A stretch of 64,000 bases of DNA from Pseudomonas sp. PD9R (GTDB lineage Bacteria > Pseudomonadota > Gammaproteobacteria > Pseudomonadales > Pseudomonadaceae). Location: the NCBI RefSeq assembly GCF_019200975.1, contig NZ_JAHTMR010000002.1:62001-126000 (forward strand), in the 5' to 3' direction. The translations under genes and the position numbers were made by a program. Each line of letters begins with the position of its first letter. Position 1 is the first letter of the stretch. The notes beneath the pieces were generated by a model that saw only the letters and a list, made by a program, of their open reading frames with translations, made no database searches and was not told where the DNA came from. Positions 8,378 through 17,540 of this stretch are shown here, piece by piece.

Positions 8378-9082
8378 TTACTGCGCGGCGATGCTGTAGC
8401 CGTCGAACGCGGTTTGTTGCTGCAGGGCGGTAATGATGTTCTTGCGATTGGTCGCCTGTTCGGCGCCGGTGTTGTCGAGGAACGTCTCGCTTTCCAGCTC
8501 CGCCTCATCGCCTTCGCCGACAAAGGTGAAACCGAGGAATTCCAGGGCCTCGCGGTCGACGTTCAAGCGCGAACGCGGAGTGCGCAGCGGCAAGGTGACG
8601 CTCATGCCGTCCTTGCTGATGGTAAACACTTCGACGTCTTTCTTGACCCGTGCCGCCTTGCTCTTGCCGCTGCTCGGGTTGCTGATGGCCTGGTGCGTCT
8701 GGTTCAGCACCTTCAACGCCAAGCCATAAACGATTTCCTGAAACGCCGGGTCGTCTTTGAAGCTGGAGAGAATGCGGCTGATCGAAAATTTGCTGCTCAG
8801 GTCTTCCAGGGCCGAAATGTCGGCCGCTTCGGCGTCCTTGAGTTGCTTGAGTTCGCCCATCAGTGCGTAGGCTTTATCGTCGTCGAAGCTGTCGTGGGCC
8901 TGACGAATCGCGGTGCGCAGTTCGCGGATCTGGTCGCTTTCACGGGTGGACTGGAAAGCGTCCAGGACCATCTCGCTGATGGTTTTGGCCTGGGACACGT
9001 GTTGTGAAAGATTGATGGAGTTTTCGTATTCCGCTTTGGACGACAAGGTGACTACGGATTCAGCGGTGTTGGAATCGGACAT
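8378..9082 (-). CDS. hypothetical protein, 234 aa
   Basis: I do not recognise a family. The protein is acidic and helical in its first 110 residues (Ser/Thr-rich start, then 'QIRELRTAIRQAHDSFDDDKAYALMGELKQLKD'-like amphipathic helix). A basic patch follows ('SSGKSKAARVKK', about 144-155), then a beta-rich C-terminal part with 'GMSVTLPLRTPRSRLN'. No signal peptide or membrane segment is seen, so it is probably cytoplasmic. It is monocistronic: flanked by a REPIN and terminator downstream and by another REPIN upstream. The base composition resembles the core genes, which argues for a resident Pseudomonas gene. Confidence 0.7.
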   Translation of the reverse strand: MSDSNTAESVVTLSSKAEYENSINLSQHVSQAKTISEMVLDAFQSTRESDQIRELRTAIRQAHDSFDDDKAYALMGELKQLKDAEAADISALEDLSSKFSISRILSSFKDDPAFQEIVYGLALKVLNQTHQAISNPSSGKSKAARVKKDVEVFTISKDGMSVTLPLRTPRSRLNVDREALEFLGFTFVGEGDEAELESETFLDNTGAEQATNRKNIITALQQQTAFDGYSIAAQ

Positions 9083-9219
9083 TGAAATTTCACTACTTTT
9101 TTAACTTGAATTGGGGCGAGAAAGCTCGGGGGCTTTTTCAGGCTGACTAATCTATTGGACCGCGGCGACGTTGTCACGGCCCAACAGGCGAGCGGACAAA
9201 GCAAACCCTGCTTAAAAAT

Positions 9220-9302
9220 CATAATCAAAAGATCGCAGCCTTCGGCAGCTCCTACAGGGGGCGCATGCAGGTGCTGCCGAAGGCTGCGATCTTTTGATTA
9301 TG
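9220..9302. repeat. REPIN, family A, perfect 30-bp arms
   Basis: Arms 9220-9249 and 9273-9302 are exact inverted copies, from CATAATCAAAAGATCGCAGC through TTCGGCAGC, around a 23-bp centre. Confidence 0.93.
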
Positions 9303-9308
9303 AAAATA

Positions 9309-9337
9309 AAAAGCCCCGTCACCAGGACAGGGCTTTT
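9309..9337 (-). terminator. terminator of the ABC importer operon
   Basis: Minus-strand AGCCCTGTCC..GGACGGGGCT-type stem (small mismatch) followed by TTTTTATTTT, 20 bp after the last permease stop. Confidence 0.85.
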
Positions 9338-9356
9338 CACTTGAAGGTTTTTACGT

Positions 9357-10184
9357 TTACGGATGCAGCAACCTCTGCGCCCGTTTATCGGCCAAATGTT
9401 GCACCACCAACCGTCCGATCAACACCAGCAACGTCAGCGAAATCAGCAACACCGAAATCGCCGCGACGCTCGGGTCAACGTTATCGCGCAGACCGCTCCA
9501 AATGCGCTTCGGCAGGGTGTCGACGTTGACGCTGGTGATAAACAGCGTCACCGCCACTTCTTCCCACGACAGGGCAAAACCCAGCAGCGCAGTGGAAGCC
9601 AAACCCAGCTTCAGGTTCGGCAAAATCACCATGAACGTGGTCTGCATCAGGCTGGCACCGAGGTTGCGCGAGGCCAGTTCAATGCGCCGGTCTATCTGGC
9701 TGAGCGCGACCAGCATGGTCACCACGCCGTACGGCACTACCATGATCACGTGGGCAATCACAACGCCAGTCAGGGTGTCGTAACCCATACCCGGTGCGTA
9801 ACGGCCGAGTTTGGTTTCCATGAAGTACAGCACCAGCGCGGAGATCACCGGCGGAATCGCCATCGGCAGCAGCACCAGGCCGATCAGCGCCGTGGCCAGC
9901 TTCGAGCGCATGTACCAGATGCCCAGGCTGAAACTGGCGGCCAGCAGCGTAGCGATGATGCTGGTGGCGAAGGCGATGGTCAGGCTCTGGCTGATGGCAT
10001 GGAACCAGTCCGGATTGCTGATCAGCGCCTCGTAGTGACGCAGCGACCAGTTGCCTTCCGGCATCGACAGGAAGCGTTTGCTGGTGAACGACACCGGAAT
10101 GACCGTCAGCAGCGGGAACAGCATAAAGGCCATGGCGACCACGGCCAGCAGCCGGGTACTCAGGCTCGTGCGATGAGTATTCAT
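9357..10184 (-). CDS. polyamine-type ABC transporter permease (PotC/YdcV-like)
   Basis: 275 residues with about six transmembrane segments. The cytoplasmic EAA-type loop reads 'ELASRNLGASLMQTTFMVILPNL', the coupling motif that contacts the ATPase. It belongs to the PotC branch of binding-protein-dependent permeases (spermidine, putrescine, 4-aminobutyrate). It is the fourth gene of an operon transcribed leftwards (ATPase, binding protein, permease 1, permease 2) and starts 8 bp after the preceding permease stop. The ligand cannot be read from sequence. Confidence 0.9.
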   Translation of the reverse strand: MNTHRTSLSTRLLAVVAMAFMLFPLLTVIPVSFTSKRFLSMPEGNWSLRHYEALISNPDWFHAISQSLTIAFATSIIATLLAASFSLGIWYMRSKLATALIGLVLLPMAIPPVISALVLYFMETKLGRYAPGMGYDTLTGVVIAHVIMVVPYGVVTMLVALSQIDRRIELASRNLGASLMQTTFMVILPNLKLGLASTALLGFALSWEEVAVTLFITSVNVDTLPKRIWSGLRDNVDPSVAAISVLLISLTLLVLIGRLVVQHLADKRAQRLLHP

Positions 10185-10191
10185 AATTTCC

Positions 10192-11064
10192 TCAGCCTAC
10201 CAGTCGGTTCACGCGGGTCATTTTCAGCAACACCCAGATCAACGCGCTGACCAGGGCCAGCAGCACCACGCTGAGCGCCGCCCCAAGACCCCAGTTGCTG
10301 GTCTGGAACATTTGCAGGAACACGTACTCGGCGATCATCACCGTTTGCCCGCCACCCAACAGCACCGGGGTGATGAAGAAGCCCAGGCAGAACACGAAGA
10401 CCATGATGAACGCGCCCAACATGCCCGGCAGGGTCTGCGGCAGCAGCACTTGCCAGAAGGTGCGCAAGGCACCGGCACCCAGGCCGCGTGAGGCCATGAG
10501 AATGCGCTGGTCCAGCTGGCGCATGCTCGACAGCAGCGGGAACACCGCGTACGGGATCATCACGTGGAGCATGCCGATGACCACCCCGATCTCGTTTCGG
10601 CTCAGTTGCAGGGGCTGATCGATCAGGCCCATGCCCATCAAGCCGTTATTGAGCACACCGTTGCTGCGCAGGGCGATCAACCAGCCGAAGGCCCGGACCA
10701 GCACGGAAATCCAGAACGGAATGAAGATGCAGATCTCCACCACGCGCTGCCAGAACGGCGGGCTGAACACCCAGCAGTACGCCAGCAGATAACCGATCAA
10801 CAAGGCCAGGCAGCTGACAGTCAGGCACAGACGCAAGGTGCGCCAGAGCATCTCGTGGATCGCCGGGTCCGTGGCGATGCGCTGGTACTGCTCGATACCT
10901 GGCGTTGGCAGCGAGAAGCTCCAGCCGACCACGCCAAGAAACGGCAGCACGTAGAAAATCAGCAGCAACACCGGCAGCGGAAACAGCAGCAAACCGCGCT
11001 CAAGCCCGGGCGAGCTGAAGCGTGGCTTGGGTTTGCTGAGGGTTGAGGTCAGGGTCGTAGTCAT
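10192..11064 (-). CDS. polyamine-type ABC transporter permease (PotB-like)
   Basis: 290 residues from the ATG at 11064 (an in-frame TTG at 11070 is rejected). About six membrane helices begin with 'GLLLFPLPVLLLIFYVLPFLG', and the EAA loop is 'LMASRGLGAGALRTFWQVLLP'. It pairs with the PotC-like permease to form the channel. The start lies 10 bp after the binding-protein stop, indicating one transcript. Confidence 0.9.
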   Translation of the reverse strand: MTTTLTSTLSKPKPRFSSPGLERGLLLFPLPVLLLIFYVLPFLGVVGWSFSLPTPGIEQYQRIATDPAIHEMLWRTLRLCLTVSCLALLIGYLLAYCWVFSPPFWQRVVEICIFIPFWISVLVRAFGWLIALRSNGVLNNGLMGMGLIDQPLQLSRNEIGVVIGMLHVMIPYAVFPLLSSMRQLDQRILMASRGLGAGALRTFWQVLLPQTLPGMLGAFIMVFVFCLGFFITPVLLGGGQTVMIAEYVFLQMFQTSNWGLGAALSVVLLALVSALIWVLLKMTRVNRLVG

Positions 11065-11074
11065 GGTCAAAGGC

Positions 11075-12187
11075 TCACTTGGACAACCGCGTCAGATACT
11101 CTTCCAAGGCTTTCGAGTAGTTATCGGCGTACCACTGGGCATTGAGGGCGATCTGTTTTTTCAGGTTCGCTTCAGAGCCGCAGTTAGCTTCCAGTTGCTT
11201 GGCCGACATCAATTTTTCCGTGGCGCTGTTCGACGGCCCGTTGCCCAGCAACTCAAACAGTTTGAGCTGGCCTTCGGGTTGCAGCGCGTGCTGGATGAAC
11301 TGCATCGCCGGTTGTGTGCCGGCCGGGTTGCCGGTCAGCACCGCCCAACTGCTGGAGTTGATGAAGCCGTTGTCGAAGCTCCAGCGCACGCGATTGTCGG
11401 TGTCTTCGCTGAGCAGCTTGGCGCGGGTGTGCCAGATCGCACCGACCGACACTTCGCCGTCGACCATCAGTTGCTGGCTCTCGGCACCCGAACTCCAGAA
11501 CGACAGCACGTGGGGTTTGATCTCGTCGATCTTTTTCATCGCCCGTGGCACGTCCAGCGGGTAGAGCTGATCGGCCGGTACGCCGTCAGCCAGCAACGCC
11601 GCTTCGAGCATGCCGTTCATCCACTTGTACAGCGTGCGCTTGCCGGGGAATTTCTTCACATCCCAGAAATCGGCCCAGGTCTTCGGCCCGTTGTCGCCGA
11701 ACTTGGCGCTGTCCCAGGCCATGACATAGCTGAACTGGTAGCTGGCGATGCCGAAATCGGAAGCGAGCGACGGGGCAACCTGATCGCGCTTGATCACGCT
11801 GTAATCGAGCGGTTGCAGGATTTTTTCGCGGCCCAGCACGAGGGCGCTGTAGCTCTCGACATCGACCACGTCCCAGCTTGGCTGACCGCTGGCCAGTTGC
11901 GAGCGGATCGCGCCTTCGGTCGGGCCGGCGCCGTCGATGCGCACCTGGATGCCGGTGTTCTTGGTGAAGGTGTCGGTCCACGCCGAGCGGAACGCATTCA
12001 GGGCATCGCCACCCCAGTTGACCACCACCAGCGGCTTGTCCGCCGACCAACTGATGCCGCTGCGCAGCGCCAGTGGCACCGCCGCCAGCAGGCCCATGGC
12101 CTGGATGAAGGTGCGGCGGTTGATCTGGCCGTCGCGGGCCTTTTCGATAAGCACTTCGATGCAGTCTTGTTGGTGATCCTGGCGCAT
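11075..12187 (-). CDS. ABC transporter periplasmic binding protein (PotD/YdcS-like)
   Basis: 370 residues from the ATG at 12187, with GAGGAC about 8 nt upstream. The N terminus carries a twin-arginine-like export signal ('INRRTFIQAMGLLAAVPLAL', near residues 23-42). The mature part begins 'KPLVVVNWGGDALNAFRSAW', typical of the PotD/PotF/spermidine-putrescine family; 'WDVVDVESY' and 'SVGAIWHTRAKLL' are ligand-lobe motifs of that family. It captures the substrate for the two permeases. The long linker before the RR motif is somewhat unusual. Confidence 0.88.
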   Translation of the reverse strand: MRQDHQQDCIEVLIEKARDGQINRRTFIQAMGLLAAVPLALRSGISWSADKPLVVVNWGGDALNAFRSAWTDTFTKNTGIQVRIDGAGPTEGAIRSQLASGQPSWDVVDVESYSALVLGREKILQPLDYSVIKRDQVAPSLASDFGIASYQFSYVMAWDSAKFGDNGPKTWADFWDVKKFPGKRTLYKWMNGMLEAALLADGVPADQLYPLDVPRAMKKIDEIKPHVLSFWSSGAESQQLMVDGEVSVGAIWHTRAKLLSEDTDNRVRWSFDNGFINSSSWAVLTGNPAGTQPAMQFIQHALQPEGQLKLFELLGNGPSNSATEKLMSAKQLEANCGSEANLKKQIALNAQWYADNYSKALEEYLTRLSK

Positions 12188-12277
12188 GGGCAAGTCCTCA
12201 GTCGGCGGGTGCCTGCGTGGGCACCGGCCTTTTTGTTGTCATTGGAAGAGAGCTTTGTGACGCAATTTTTTATGGTG

Positions 12278-13396
12278 TCAGGCCTGCAACAGGAAGCTTT
12301 GCTGTACCGGCCAGCTCAGCCACACCGGCGCACCGCTGGGCATCAGCGCGCCAGGGTGATTGCCGGGCACGGACAGGTTGATCGGCAGGGTATCGCCGCC
12401 AACCTTGAGCGCCAGATGGGTGCTGGAACCCTGATAGACCTTGTCGGTGAGTTGTGCGGGCATCACGTTGTAGCCGTCCCGGGTCGGGCACTCGCTGTGC
12501 AGTTCCATGTGCTCGGGGCGCACGGCCAGCACGATCGGTGCATTGCTCAAGGCGTTCGGGGCCAAGGCGTGCAGGACGCTGGTACCACAGCGACCGCTGG
12601 CGGTTTGGCCGTTGCGGGCCAGGTTGTCGAGCGGGAACAGGTTCATCTTGCCGAGGAATTCGGCGACGAAGCGGCTCTCGGGGCGGTTGTAGATGTTTTC
12701 CGGGGTATCGACCTGGGTCAGCTTGCCGTGATTGAAAATCGCGATGCGCGACGACAGCGCCAAGGCTTCGTTCTGGTCGTGGGTGACGAAAACGAAACTG
12801 GTGCCGACCTGACGGTGGATGCGTTGCAGCTCGGTTTGCAGCTGTTCGCGCAGGTTTTTGTCCAGCGCCGACAGCGGCTCATCGAGCAGCAGCAGTTCCG
12901 GTTCGAACACCAGCGCTCGGGCAATCGCCACGCGCTGTTGCTGACCGCCCGACAGTTCGGAAGGCTTCTTGTGCATGTGCGCACCGAGGCCGACCACTTC
13001 AAGGATGTGCTTGACCCGACGCTGGCGCTCGTCGGCTGCGACTTTGCGGATGCGCAGCGGGTAGGCCACGTTGTCCGCCACGCTCATGTGCGGGAACAGC
13101 GCATAACCCTGGAACACCATGCCGTAGTTCCGCTTCTCGGCGGAGCGCTTGATGATGTCGACGCCTTGCTCCATCAGCTTGCCCGACGTCGGGCTGAGGA
13201 AACCGGCCAGGATCATCAGCAAGGTGGTTTTGCCCGAGCCGGAGGGACCCAGCAGGGTAAGGAATTCGCCTTGGCGAACGTCAAGATCGACGTTATCCAG
13301 CGCCGCGAAACGACCGTAATACTGGCTGATACCTTGTGCGCTGAGCTGAATCGCTGAACGGCTGGACACTATGGAGTTCCTCTTTTTATTGCCCAT
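12278..13396 (-). CDS. polyamine-type ABC transporter ATPase (PotA-like)
   Basis: 372 residues. Walker A GPSGSGKTT (50-58), Q-loop Gln96, signature LSGGQQQR (148-155), Walker B LLLLDEP (168-174), H-loop in 'VTHDQ' and a C-terminal TOBE domain ('VRPEHMELH'). It powers the importer whose other three genes follow after 90 bp. It is first in the operon; the promoter should lie in 13397-13560. The LysR gene upstream is also leftward. The co-location with an amidohydrolase operon suggests uptake of that operon's substrate (inference). Confidence 0.92.
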   Translation of the reverse strand: MGNKKRNSIVSSRSAIQLSAQGISQYYGRFAALDNVDLDVRQGEFLTLLGPSGSGKTTLLMILAGFLSPTSGKLMEQGVDIIKRSAEKRNYGMVFQGYALFPHMSVADNVAYPLRIRKVAADERQRRVKHILEVVGLGAHMHKKPSELSGGQQQRVAIARALVFEPELLLLDEPLSALDKNLREQLQTELQRIHRQVGTSFVFVTHDQNEALALSSRIAIFNHGKLTQVDTPENIYNRPESRFVAEFLGKMNLFPLDNLARNGQTASGRCGTSVLHALAPNALSNAPIVLAVRPEHMELHSECPTRDGYNVMPAQLTDKVYQGSSTHLALKVGGDTLPINLSVPGNHPGALMPSGAPVWLSWPVQQSFLLQA

Positions 13397-13560
13397 AAAA
13401 CGTACGAGGACGGATGCGAATCCGAAATGGGCTTTGGGCTTATTATTGTTAAAAATATCGCTACATCAATGGAATTATTTTGCTGGTATTGGTTAGTTTT
13501 ATTACTCAATTCGATTGTGTTTTTCACACTGCCTCAGAGCCTTGAAACAGAGCCCTGACC

Positions 13561-13650
13561 TGTAGGAGCGAGCCTGCTCGCGATAGCAATTTTTCAGGCA
13601 GCATGAATGTTGAATGTGATGGCCTCATCGCGAGCAGGCTCGCTCCTACA
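13561..13650. repeat. REPIN, family B
   Basis: TGTAGGAGCGAGCCTGCTCG and its inverted copy face each other around a 41-bp AT-rich centre, between the LysR stop and the ABC operon promoter. Confidence 0.92.
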
Positions 13651-13668
13651 GGGGGTGTGTCACAGGGT

Positions 13669-14574
13669 TTAAAGGGTGTCTTGCCAGGTCTGATGCGACG
13701 ATTGCAGCTGCGTCTTGACCCAGTTGCTGAAGGCCTGAACCACCGCGCGCTCAGCCTTCAGCGGGTCGGCGGCCAGGTAATAGCCACGGTGCAGGTCGAT
13801 GGTGATGTCGAACGGACGCACCAGCAAACCCTTGGACAGGGCATCGCCGCTGATCAGGTTGTCGCCGATGGCGATACCTTGGCCGGCAATGCAGGCCGAC
13901 TGCGCGCAATGCGCATCGGAAAACAGAATGCCGCTGACCGCGTTGACCCCTGAGGCGCCAGCAGCCGTCAGCCAGACGCGCCAGTCCGAGTAGTCGGTCA
14001 TGTGCAGCAGCGGGTAGGTGCTGAGCTCCTGCGGGTTTTTCAACCCGCCCAATGCATTGATCAAGCGCGGGCTGCACACCGGGAAGAAGCGCAATGCGGC
14101 GATCTCTTCAACCACCATCTCCGGCCAGTCACCAATGCCATACGCAATGAACAGATCGACGTTGGAGTTGTGGGTGTCGTCCGGAGTCCGGGGCGAAATC
14201 AGCTGCAATTGCACCTGCGGGTACTGACGAAGGAACGCGCCAATGTGGTGGCACAACCAATAGGTGGCGAACCCGGGGGCACAACTTATGCACAGCCGCC
14301 CGGAAACTTCCTGGTCACCGACGAGCTGACCGGCATCGAGCAGGTTCAACAAAATGCCGTGCACCTCGCGGGCATAGCGTTCGCCTTGATAGGTCAGGCC
14401 AATGCCGCGACCGATGCGCTCGGTCAGGGCGAAACCGACGCATTCCTCCAGCTTGCTGATCTGATGGCTGATGGCACTACGGGTCAGGTTCAGTTCACGG
14501 GCGGCGACCGACACGCTGCCCAGGCGGGCAACCGCGTCCAGCGCGCGCAGGGCTGTCATCGAAGGAAAGCGCAT
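13669..14574 (-). CDS. LysR-family regulator (GcvA-like)
   Basis: 301 residues. The N-terminal winged helix 'LRALDAVARLGSVSVAARELNLTRSAISHQISKLEE' is characteristic of the GcvA/AmpR subgroup, followed by a periplasmic-binding-protein-like effector domain. The gene is divergent from the amidohydrolase operon across a 270-bp gap that holds a perfect inverted repeat (14646-14671). It therefore most likely regulates that operon and perhaps the ABC importer downstream of its own gene. Confidence 0.9.
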   Translation of the reverse strand: MRFPSMTALRALDAVARLGSVSVAARELNLTRSAISHQISKLEECVGFALTERIGRGIGLTYQGERYAREVHGILLNLLDAGQLVGDQEVSGRLCISCAPGFATYWLCHHIGAFLRQYPQVQLQLISPRTPDDTHNSNVDLFIAYGIGDWPEMVVEEIAALRFFPVCSPRLINALGGLKNPQELSTYPLLHMTDYSDWRVWLTAAGASGVNAVSGILFSDAHCAQSACIAGQGIAIGDNLISGDALSKGLLVRPFDITIDLHRGYYLAADPLKAERAVVQAFSNWVKTQLQSSHQTWQDTL

Positions 14575-14645
14575 AAATCATTCCGCTGTGGGTGGATGTG
14601 GCACATATGGTGACGTAAATTGAACAGTCAGGCCAAAAAAAATCG

Positions 14646-14671
14646 ATTGTTGTATCGGTTGGTTCAACAAT
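14646..14671. promoter_or_regulatory. candidate LysR operator
   Basis: Perfect 7-bp arms ATTGTTG/CAACAAT with a 12-bp spacer, of T-N11-A form, in the gap between the LysR gene and the amidohydrolase. A further half-site CAACAAT lies at 14769-14775, nearer the amidohydrolase start, fitting the usual recognition-site plus activation-site layout. Confidence 0.6.
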
Positions 14672-14844
14672 ACTAGTCCAACTTGTCATCAGGTCGGTCC
14701 GGCCCTTCATCGTAGAAGTGACGCATGACCCGTTGTGCTCAGGCGCTTCGCGCTGCTGACTAAAACAACAACAATTTTTCAGGTCCCCGAAGTGCAGAAC
14801 GCACCGTGGACCTTTCTACTGCCCTGAACTCAAAGGTGGCTTAC

Positions 14845-16593
14845 ATGGCTGAGTCCGACAACTTTTCTTCTACCCATTCCGTGCAAGGCACCTATGCCGA
14901 TCTGATCCTGGCCAACGGTCGCATCTACACTCAGGATCCGGCGAACCCATGGGCCGAGGCCGTCGCCATCCGCGACGGCAAGTTGATCGGTGTCGCCAGC
15001 CTCGGCGAACTTGAGACGTTCAAGGGCCCGAACACTCGGGTGCATGATCTGCAAGGCGCGTTCTGCATGCCGGGCCTGCATGACATGCACACCCATCCTG
15101 ATCTCGCGCTGGCTCCGCGCTACAGCGACGATCTCGACGTGGGCATCGAAGACCCGACCCCGGAACAACTGCGCGAAAGCATCCTCGCCTATGCCGACAG
15201 CCACCCGGGTGGCGGCTGGATCTACGGTCAGTACTGGGTGCGCTACACCTTCCGCGAGGCGGGTTTGACCCCAGGCCGGGCGTGGCTCGACAGCGTCATG
15301 CCGGACCGCCCGGTGGCGCTGCTCGATCGCATGTGGGGCACCATGATGGTCAACTCCAAGGCCCTGGAGCTGGCCGGCATCGACAGCCATACCGCTGACC
15401 CGCGCAACGGTTATTTTGAACGTGACGAACTGACCGGCGAACCGACCGGCCTGATGATCGACGGCGCCTACGCGATGATCCACGCCGCGATGCCGCCGAC
15501 CCCGGTCAGCGTACTGCGCCGCGCCTATCGCGATGGCGTGCATTTCCAGAGTTCGCGCGGTGTCACCGCGAGCAAATACGTGCACGTCTGTGAGCAGCGT
15601 TTGCAAGCGTTGAAGGAGCTCGATGACAGCGGTGAACTGACCGTCCGCATCGAAGCCGCCATCAGTTGGCAGGACGATATTTTCCCGGTGCGTCGTCGTT
15701 GGGAATTGCTGGCCGGTGAGCGTCACTACTACCGCAGTGCGCGCTTGAGTGCCAACGCGGTGAAGTTCCATTTCGACGGAACCGTAGAGCCGAAATCTTC
15801 GTACCTGCTGACCCCGTGGCCGCAGGAAAAGAGCTGGCGCGGCAAGCTCAACCTCACGCCTGAACACATTACCGACATGGTGGTGGACATGGACCGCAAG
15901 GGTATTCGCGTGATTGCCCACTGCACCGGTGACGGCGCGTCCGATGTGTTCCTCGATGCCGTAGCCGAAGCCCGACGCCGCAATGGTTTCAGTGGCGTGC
16001 GCCACCAGTGCGCTCACAGCACCTTGCTGCACCCAGGCAACCTGCCGCGTTTCAAGGAACTGAACGTCATCGCCGAGTTTTCCCCGGCGGCCTGGTATCC
16101 GACGCCATTCGCCAGCGGCGCGCGCTCCGGTTATGGCCAGGAACGACTCAAGCGCATTTACGACTTCAAAGGCGTACTCGAAGCCGGTGGCACCGCCGTC
16201 ATGGGTACCGACTGGCCGGTGGCGTCTATCGACCCTTGGCTGGCGCTGGAAACCATGGTCACCCGGCAGAACCCGTGGAACGACGACCCTGCATGCTTCG
16301 GTGATCCGATCAGCCTCGAACAGGCGTTAAACGTGATTACCAGCAACGGCGCTATCGCCATGGGCCTGGAAAAAACCACCGGCAGCCTGGAAGTCGGCAA
16401 GGCCGCGGACCTGATCGTGATCGACCGCGACCTGTTCGCTGAACCGGCGCGCAATTACATCCACAAGACTCAAGTGCTGCTGACGTTTGTCGAAGGGCAG
16501 TTGGTGTATGACCGTCATTCGACATTGGCGTCGATGGGGCTCAAAGCGGTCTGGCAGGGCGAGCCACCGGTGCTGGAGGGCAAGGCCAAATGA
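14845..16593 (+). CDS. YtcJ-like metal-dependent amidohydrolase
   Basis: 582 residues from the ATG at 14845, preceded by AAAGGTGG; the upstream GTG at 14806 adds 13 residues without a ribosome binding site. This is an amidohydrolase-3 family enzyme: metal-binding His82-x-His84 ('HDMHTHPD'), later 'AHCTGDGASD' and 'HQCAHSTL' histidines, and the C-terminal Asp in 'MGTDWPV'. Relatives (YtcJ, NfdA) hydrolyse N-acyl or formamide bonds. No signal peptide is seen. It overlaps the CobW gene by 4 bp, and that protein may deliver its zinc (inference). The substrate is unknown. Confidence 0.87.
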   Translation: MAESDNFSSTHSVQGTYADLILANGRIYTQDPANPWAEAVAIRDGKLIGVASLGELETFKGPNTRVHDLQGAFCMPGLHDMHTHPDLALAPRYSDDLDVGIEDPTPEQLRESILAYADSHPGGGWIYGQYWVRYTFREAGLTPGRAWLDSVMPDRPVALLDRMWGTMMVNSKALELAGIDSHTADPRNGYFERDELTGEPTGLMIDGAYAMIHAAMPPTPVSVLRRAYRDGVHFQSSRGVTASKYVHVCEQRLQALKELDDSGELTVRIEAAISWQDDIFPVRRRWELLAGERHYYRSARLSANAVKFHFDGTVEPKSSYLLTPWPQEKSWRGKLNLTPEHITDMVVDMDRKGIRVIAHCTGDGASDVFLDAVAEARRRNGFSGVRHQCAHSTLLHPGNLPRFKELNVIAEFSPAAWYPTPFASGARSGYGQERLKRIYDFKGVLEAGGTAVMGTDWPVASIDPWLALETMVTRQNPWNDDPACFGDPISLEQALNVITSNGAIAMGLEKTTGSLEVGKAADLIVIDRDLFAEPARNYIHKTQVLLTFVEGQLVYDRHSTLASMGLKAVWQGEPPVLEGKAK

Positions 16594-17540
16594 CTTCCCC
16601 ACGAATCGCCGTGACCGTTGTTTCGGGCTTTCTCGGTGCCGGTAAAACAACATTGCTCAACCGCATGGTGCGCCGTGCGGAGGGCAGCCGGTTGGCGGTT
16701 ATCGTCAACGATTTCGGTGAGCTGAACATCGATGCGGCCATCGTTTCCGAAGTCACCGATGCGGTGTACAGCCTGCAAAACGGCTGTATCTGCTGCACCG
16801 TGCAAGAAGACTTGCTGGCGCAACTGGTCAGCCTGGCGCAGTTGGAGCCCCGGCTTGAACGCATCGTTATCGAGTGCAGCGGCGTGTCCGATCCGCAGCG
16901 CATCGTGCAAACCCTGGCCTACCCGCAACTGCGCAGCCAGATGCAACTGGACATGGTGATCACCGTGGTCGACGCCACCCGGCATCTGCAACTCGACGGT
17001 GAATATGCGCGCCTGGCCAGAGCCCAGGTGGCTGCCGCCGACTTGCTGCTGTTGAACAAGACCGATCTGGTTGACGAGCAGCAGTTGCAGGGCTTGCGCG
17101 ATGCATTGGGCGTCAGGACTCGGGTCCATGAAAGTGTGCAGGCGCAATTGCCTGATGCGTTGTGGCTGGATACTGATCTGGACCTTGAGCCGCGAGCACA
17201 GAAACCACTGACGCGGGTTTCCGACGACGATCACAGCGAAATGTTCAGCAGTTGGTTGTGGCAAAGCAACACGGCGCTGGACGTCGATGGTTTGCGTGGT
17301 TGGTTGAAGGCGTTGCCTGCGGATGTGTTCCGGGTCAAAGGGCTGGTGGTGCTGGCGCAGGGTGGCAAGGCGCACTGGTTGCAACATGTCGGCACGCGCA
17401 GTCAGTTTCTGCCGGCCACCGATGAGGGGCAGGCCAGTGCGACGCGGTTGGTGTTTATCGCTCGCCGTGGCTTTGACGGCTGGGAAGCGTTGGGTCAGGG
17501 GCTGCAAGCCTGCACAGTGAAAGAGGCCGCTCGCCGATGA
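16590..17540 (+). CDS. CobW/G3E family GTPase, putative zinc metallochaperone
   Basis: 316 residues. Walker A 'SGFLGAGKTT' (12-21), the metal-binding CxCC motif Cys66-Ile-Cys68-Cys69 ('NGCICC'), a switch/Walker B region at 'ECSGVSDP', and 'NKTDLV' for guanine recognition. A CobW C-terminal domain spans about 220-316. G3E GTPases of this type (YjiA, ZNG1) load zinc or cobalt into client enzymes. ATGA overlaps with both neighbours suggest strict co-translation with two metalloenzymes, the amidohydrolase and the aldolase. No Zur-type site is evident upstream. Confidence 0.9.
   Translation: MTSPRIAVTVVSGFLGAGKTTLLNRMVRRAEGSRLAVIVNDFGELNIDAAIVSEVTDAVYSLQNGCICCTVQEDLLAQLVSLAQLEPRLERIVIECSGVSDPQRIVQTLAYPQLRSQMQLDMVITVVDATRHLQLDGEYARLARAQVAAADLLLLNKTDLVDEQQLQGLRDALGVRTRVHESVQAQLPDALWLDTDLDLEPRAQKPLTRVSDDDHSEMFSSWLWQSNTALDVDGLRGWLKALPADVFRVKGLVVLAQGGKAHWLQHVGTRSQFLPATDEGQASATRLVFIARRGFDGWEALGQGLQACTVKEAARR

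Noticed and set aside
11027-13357. 776-codon plus-strand ORF
   Set aside because: It lies antisense to the ABC importer genes, which have full family motifs. Its composition is that of a GC-rich codon shadow.
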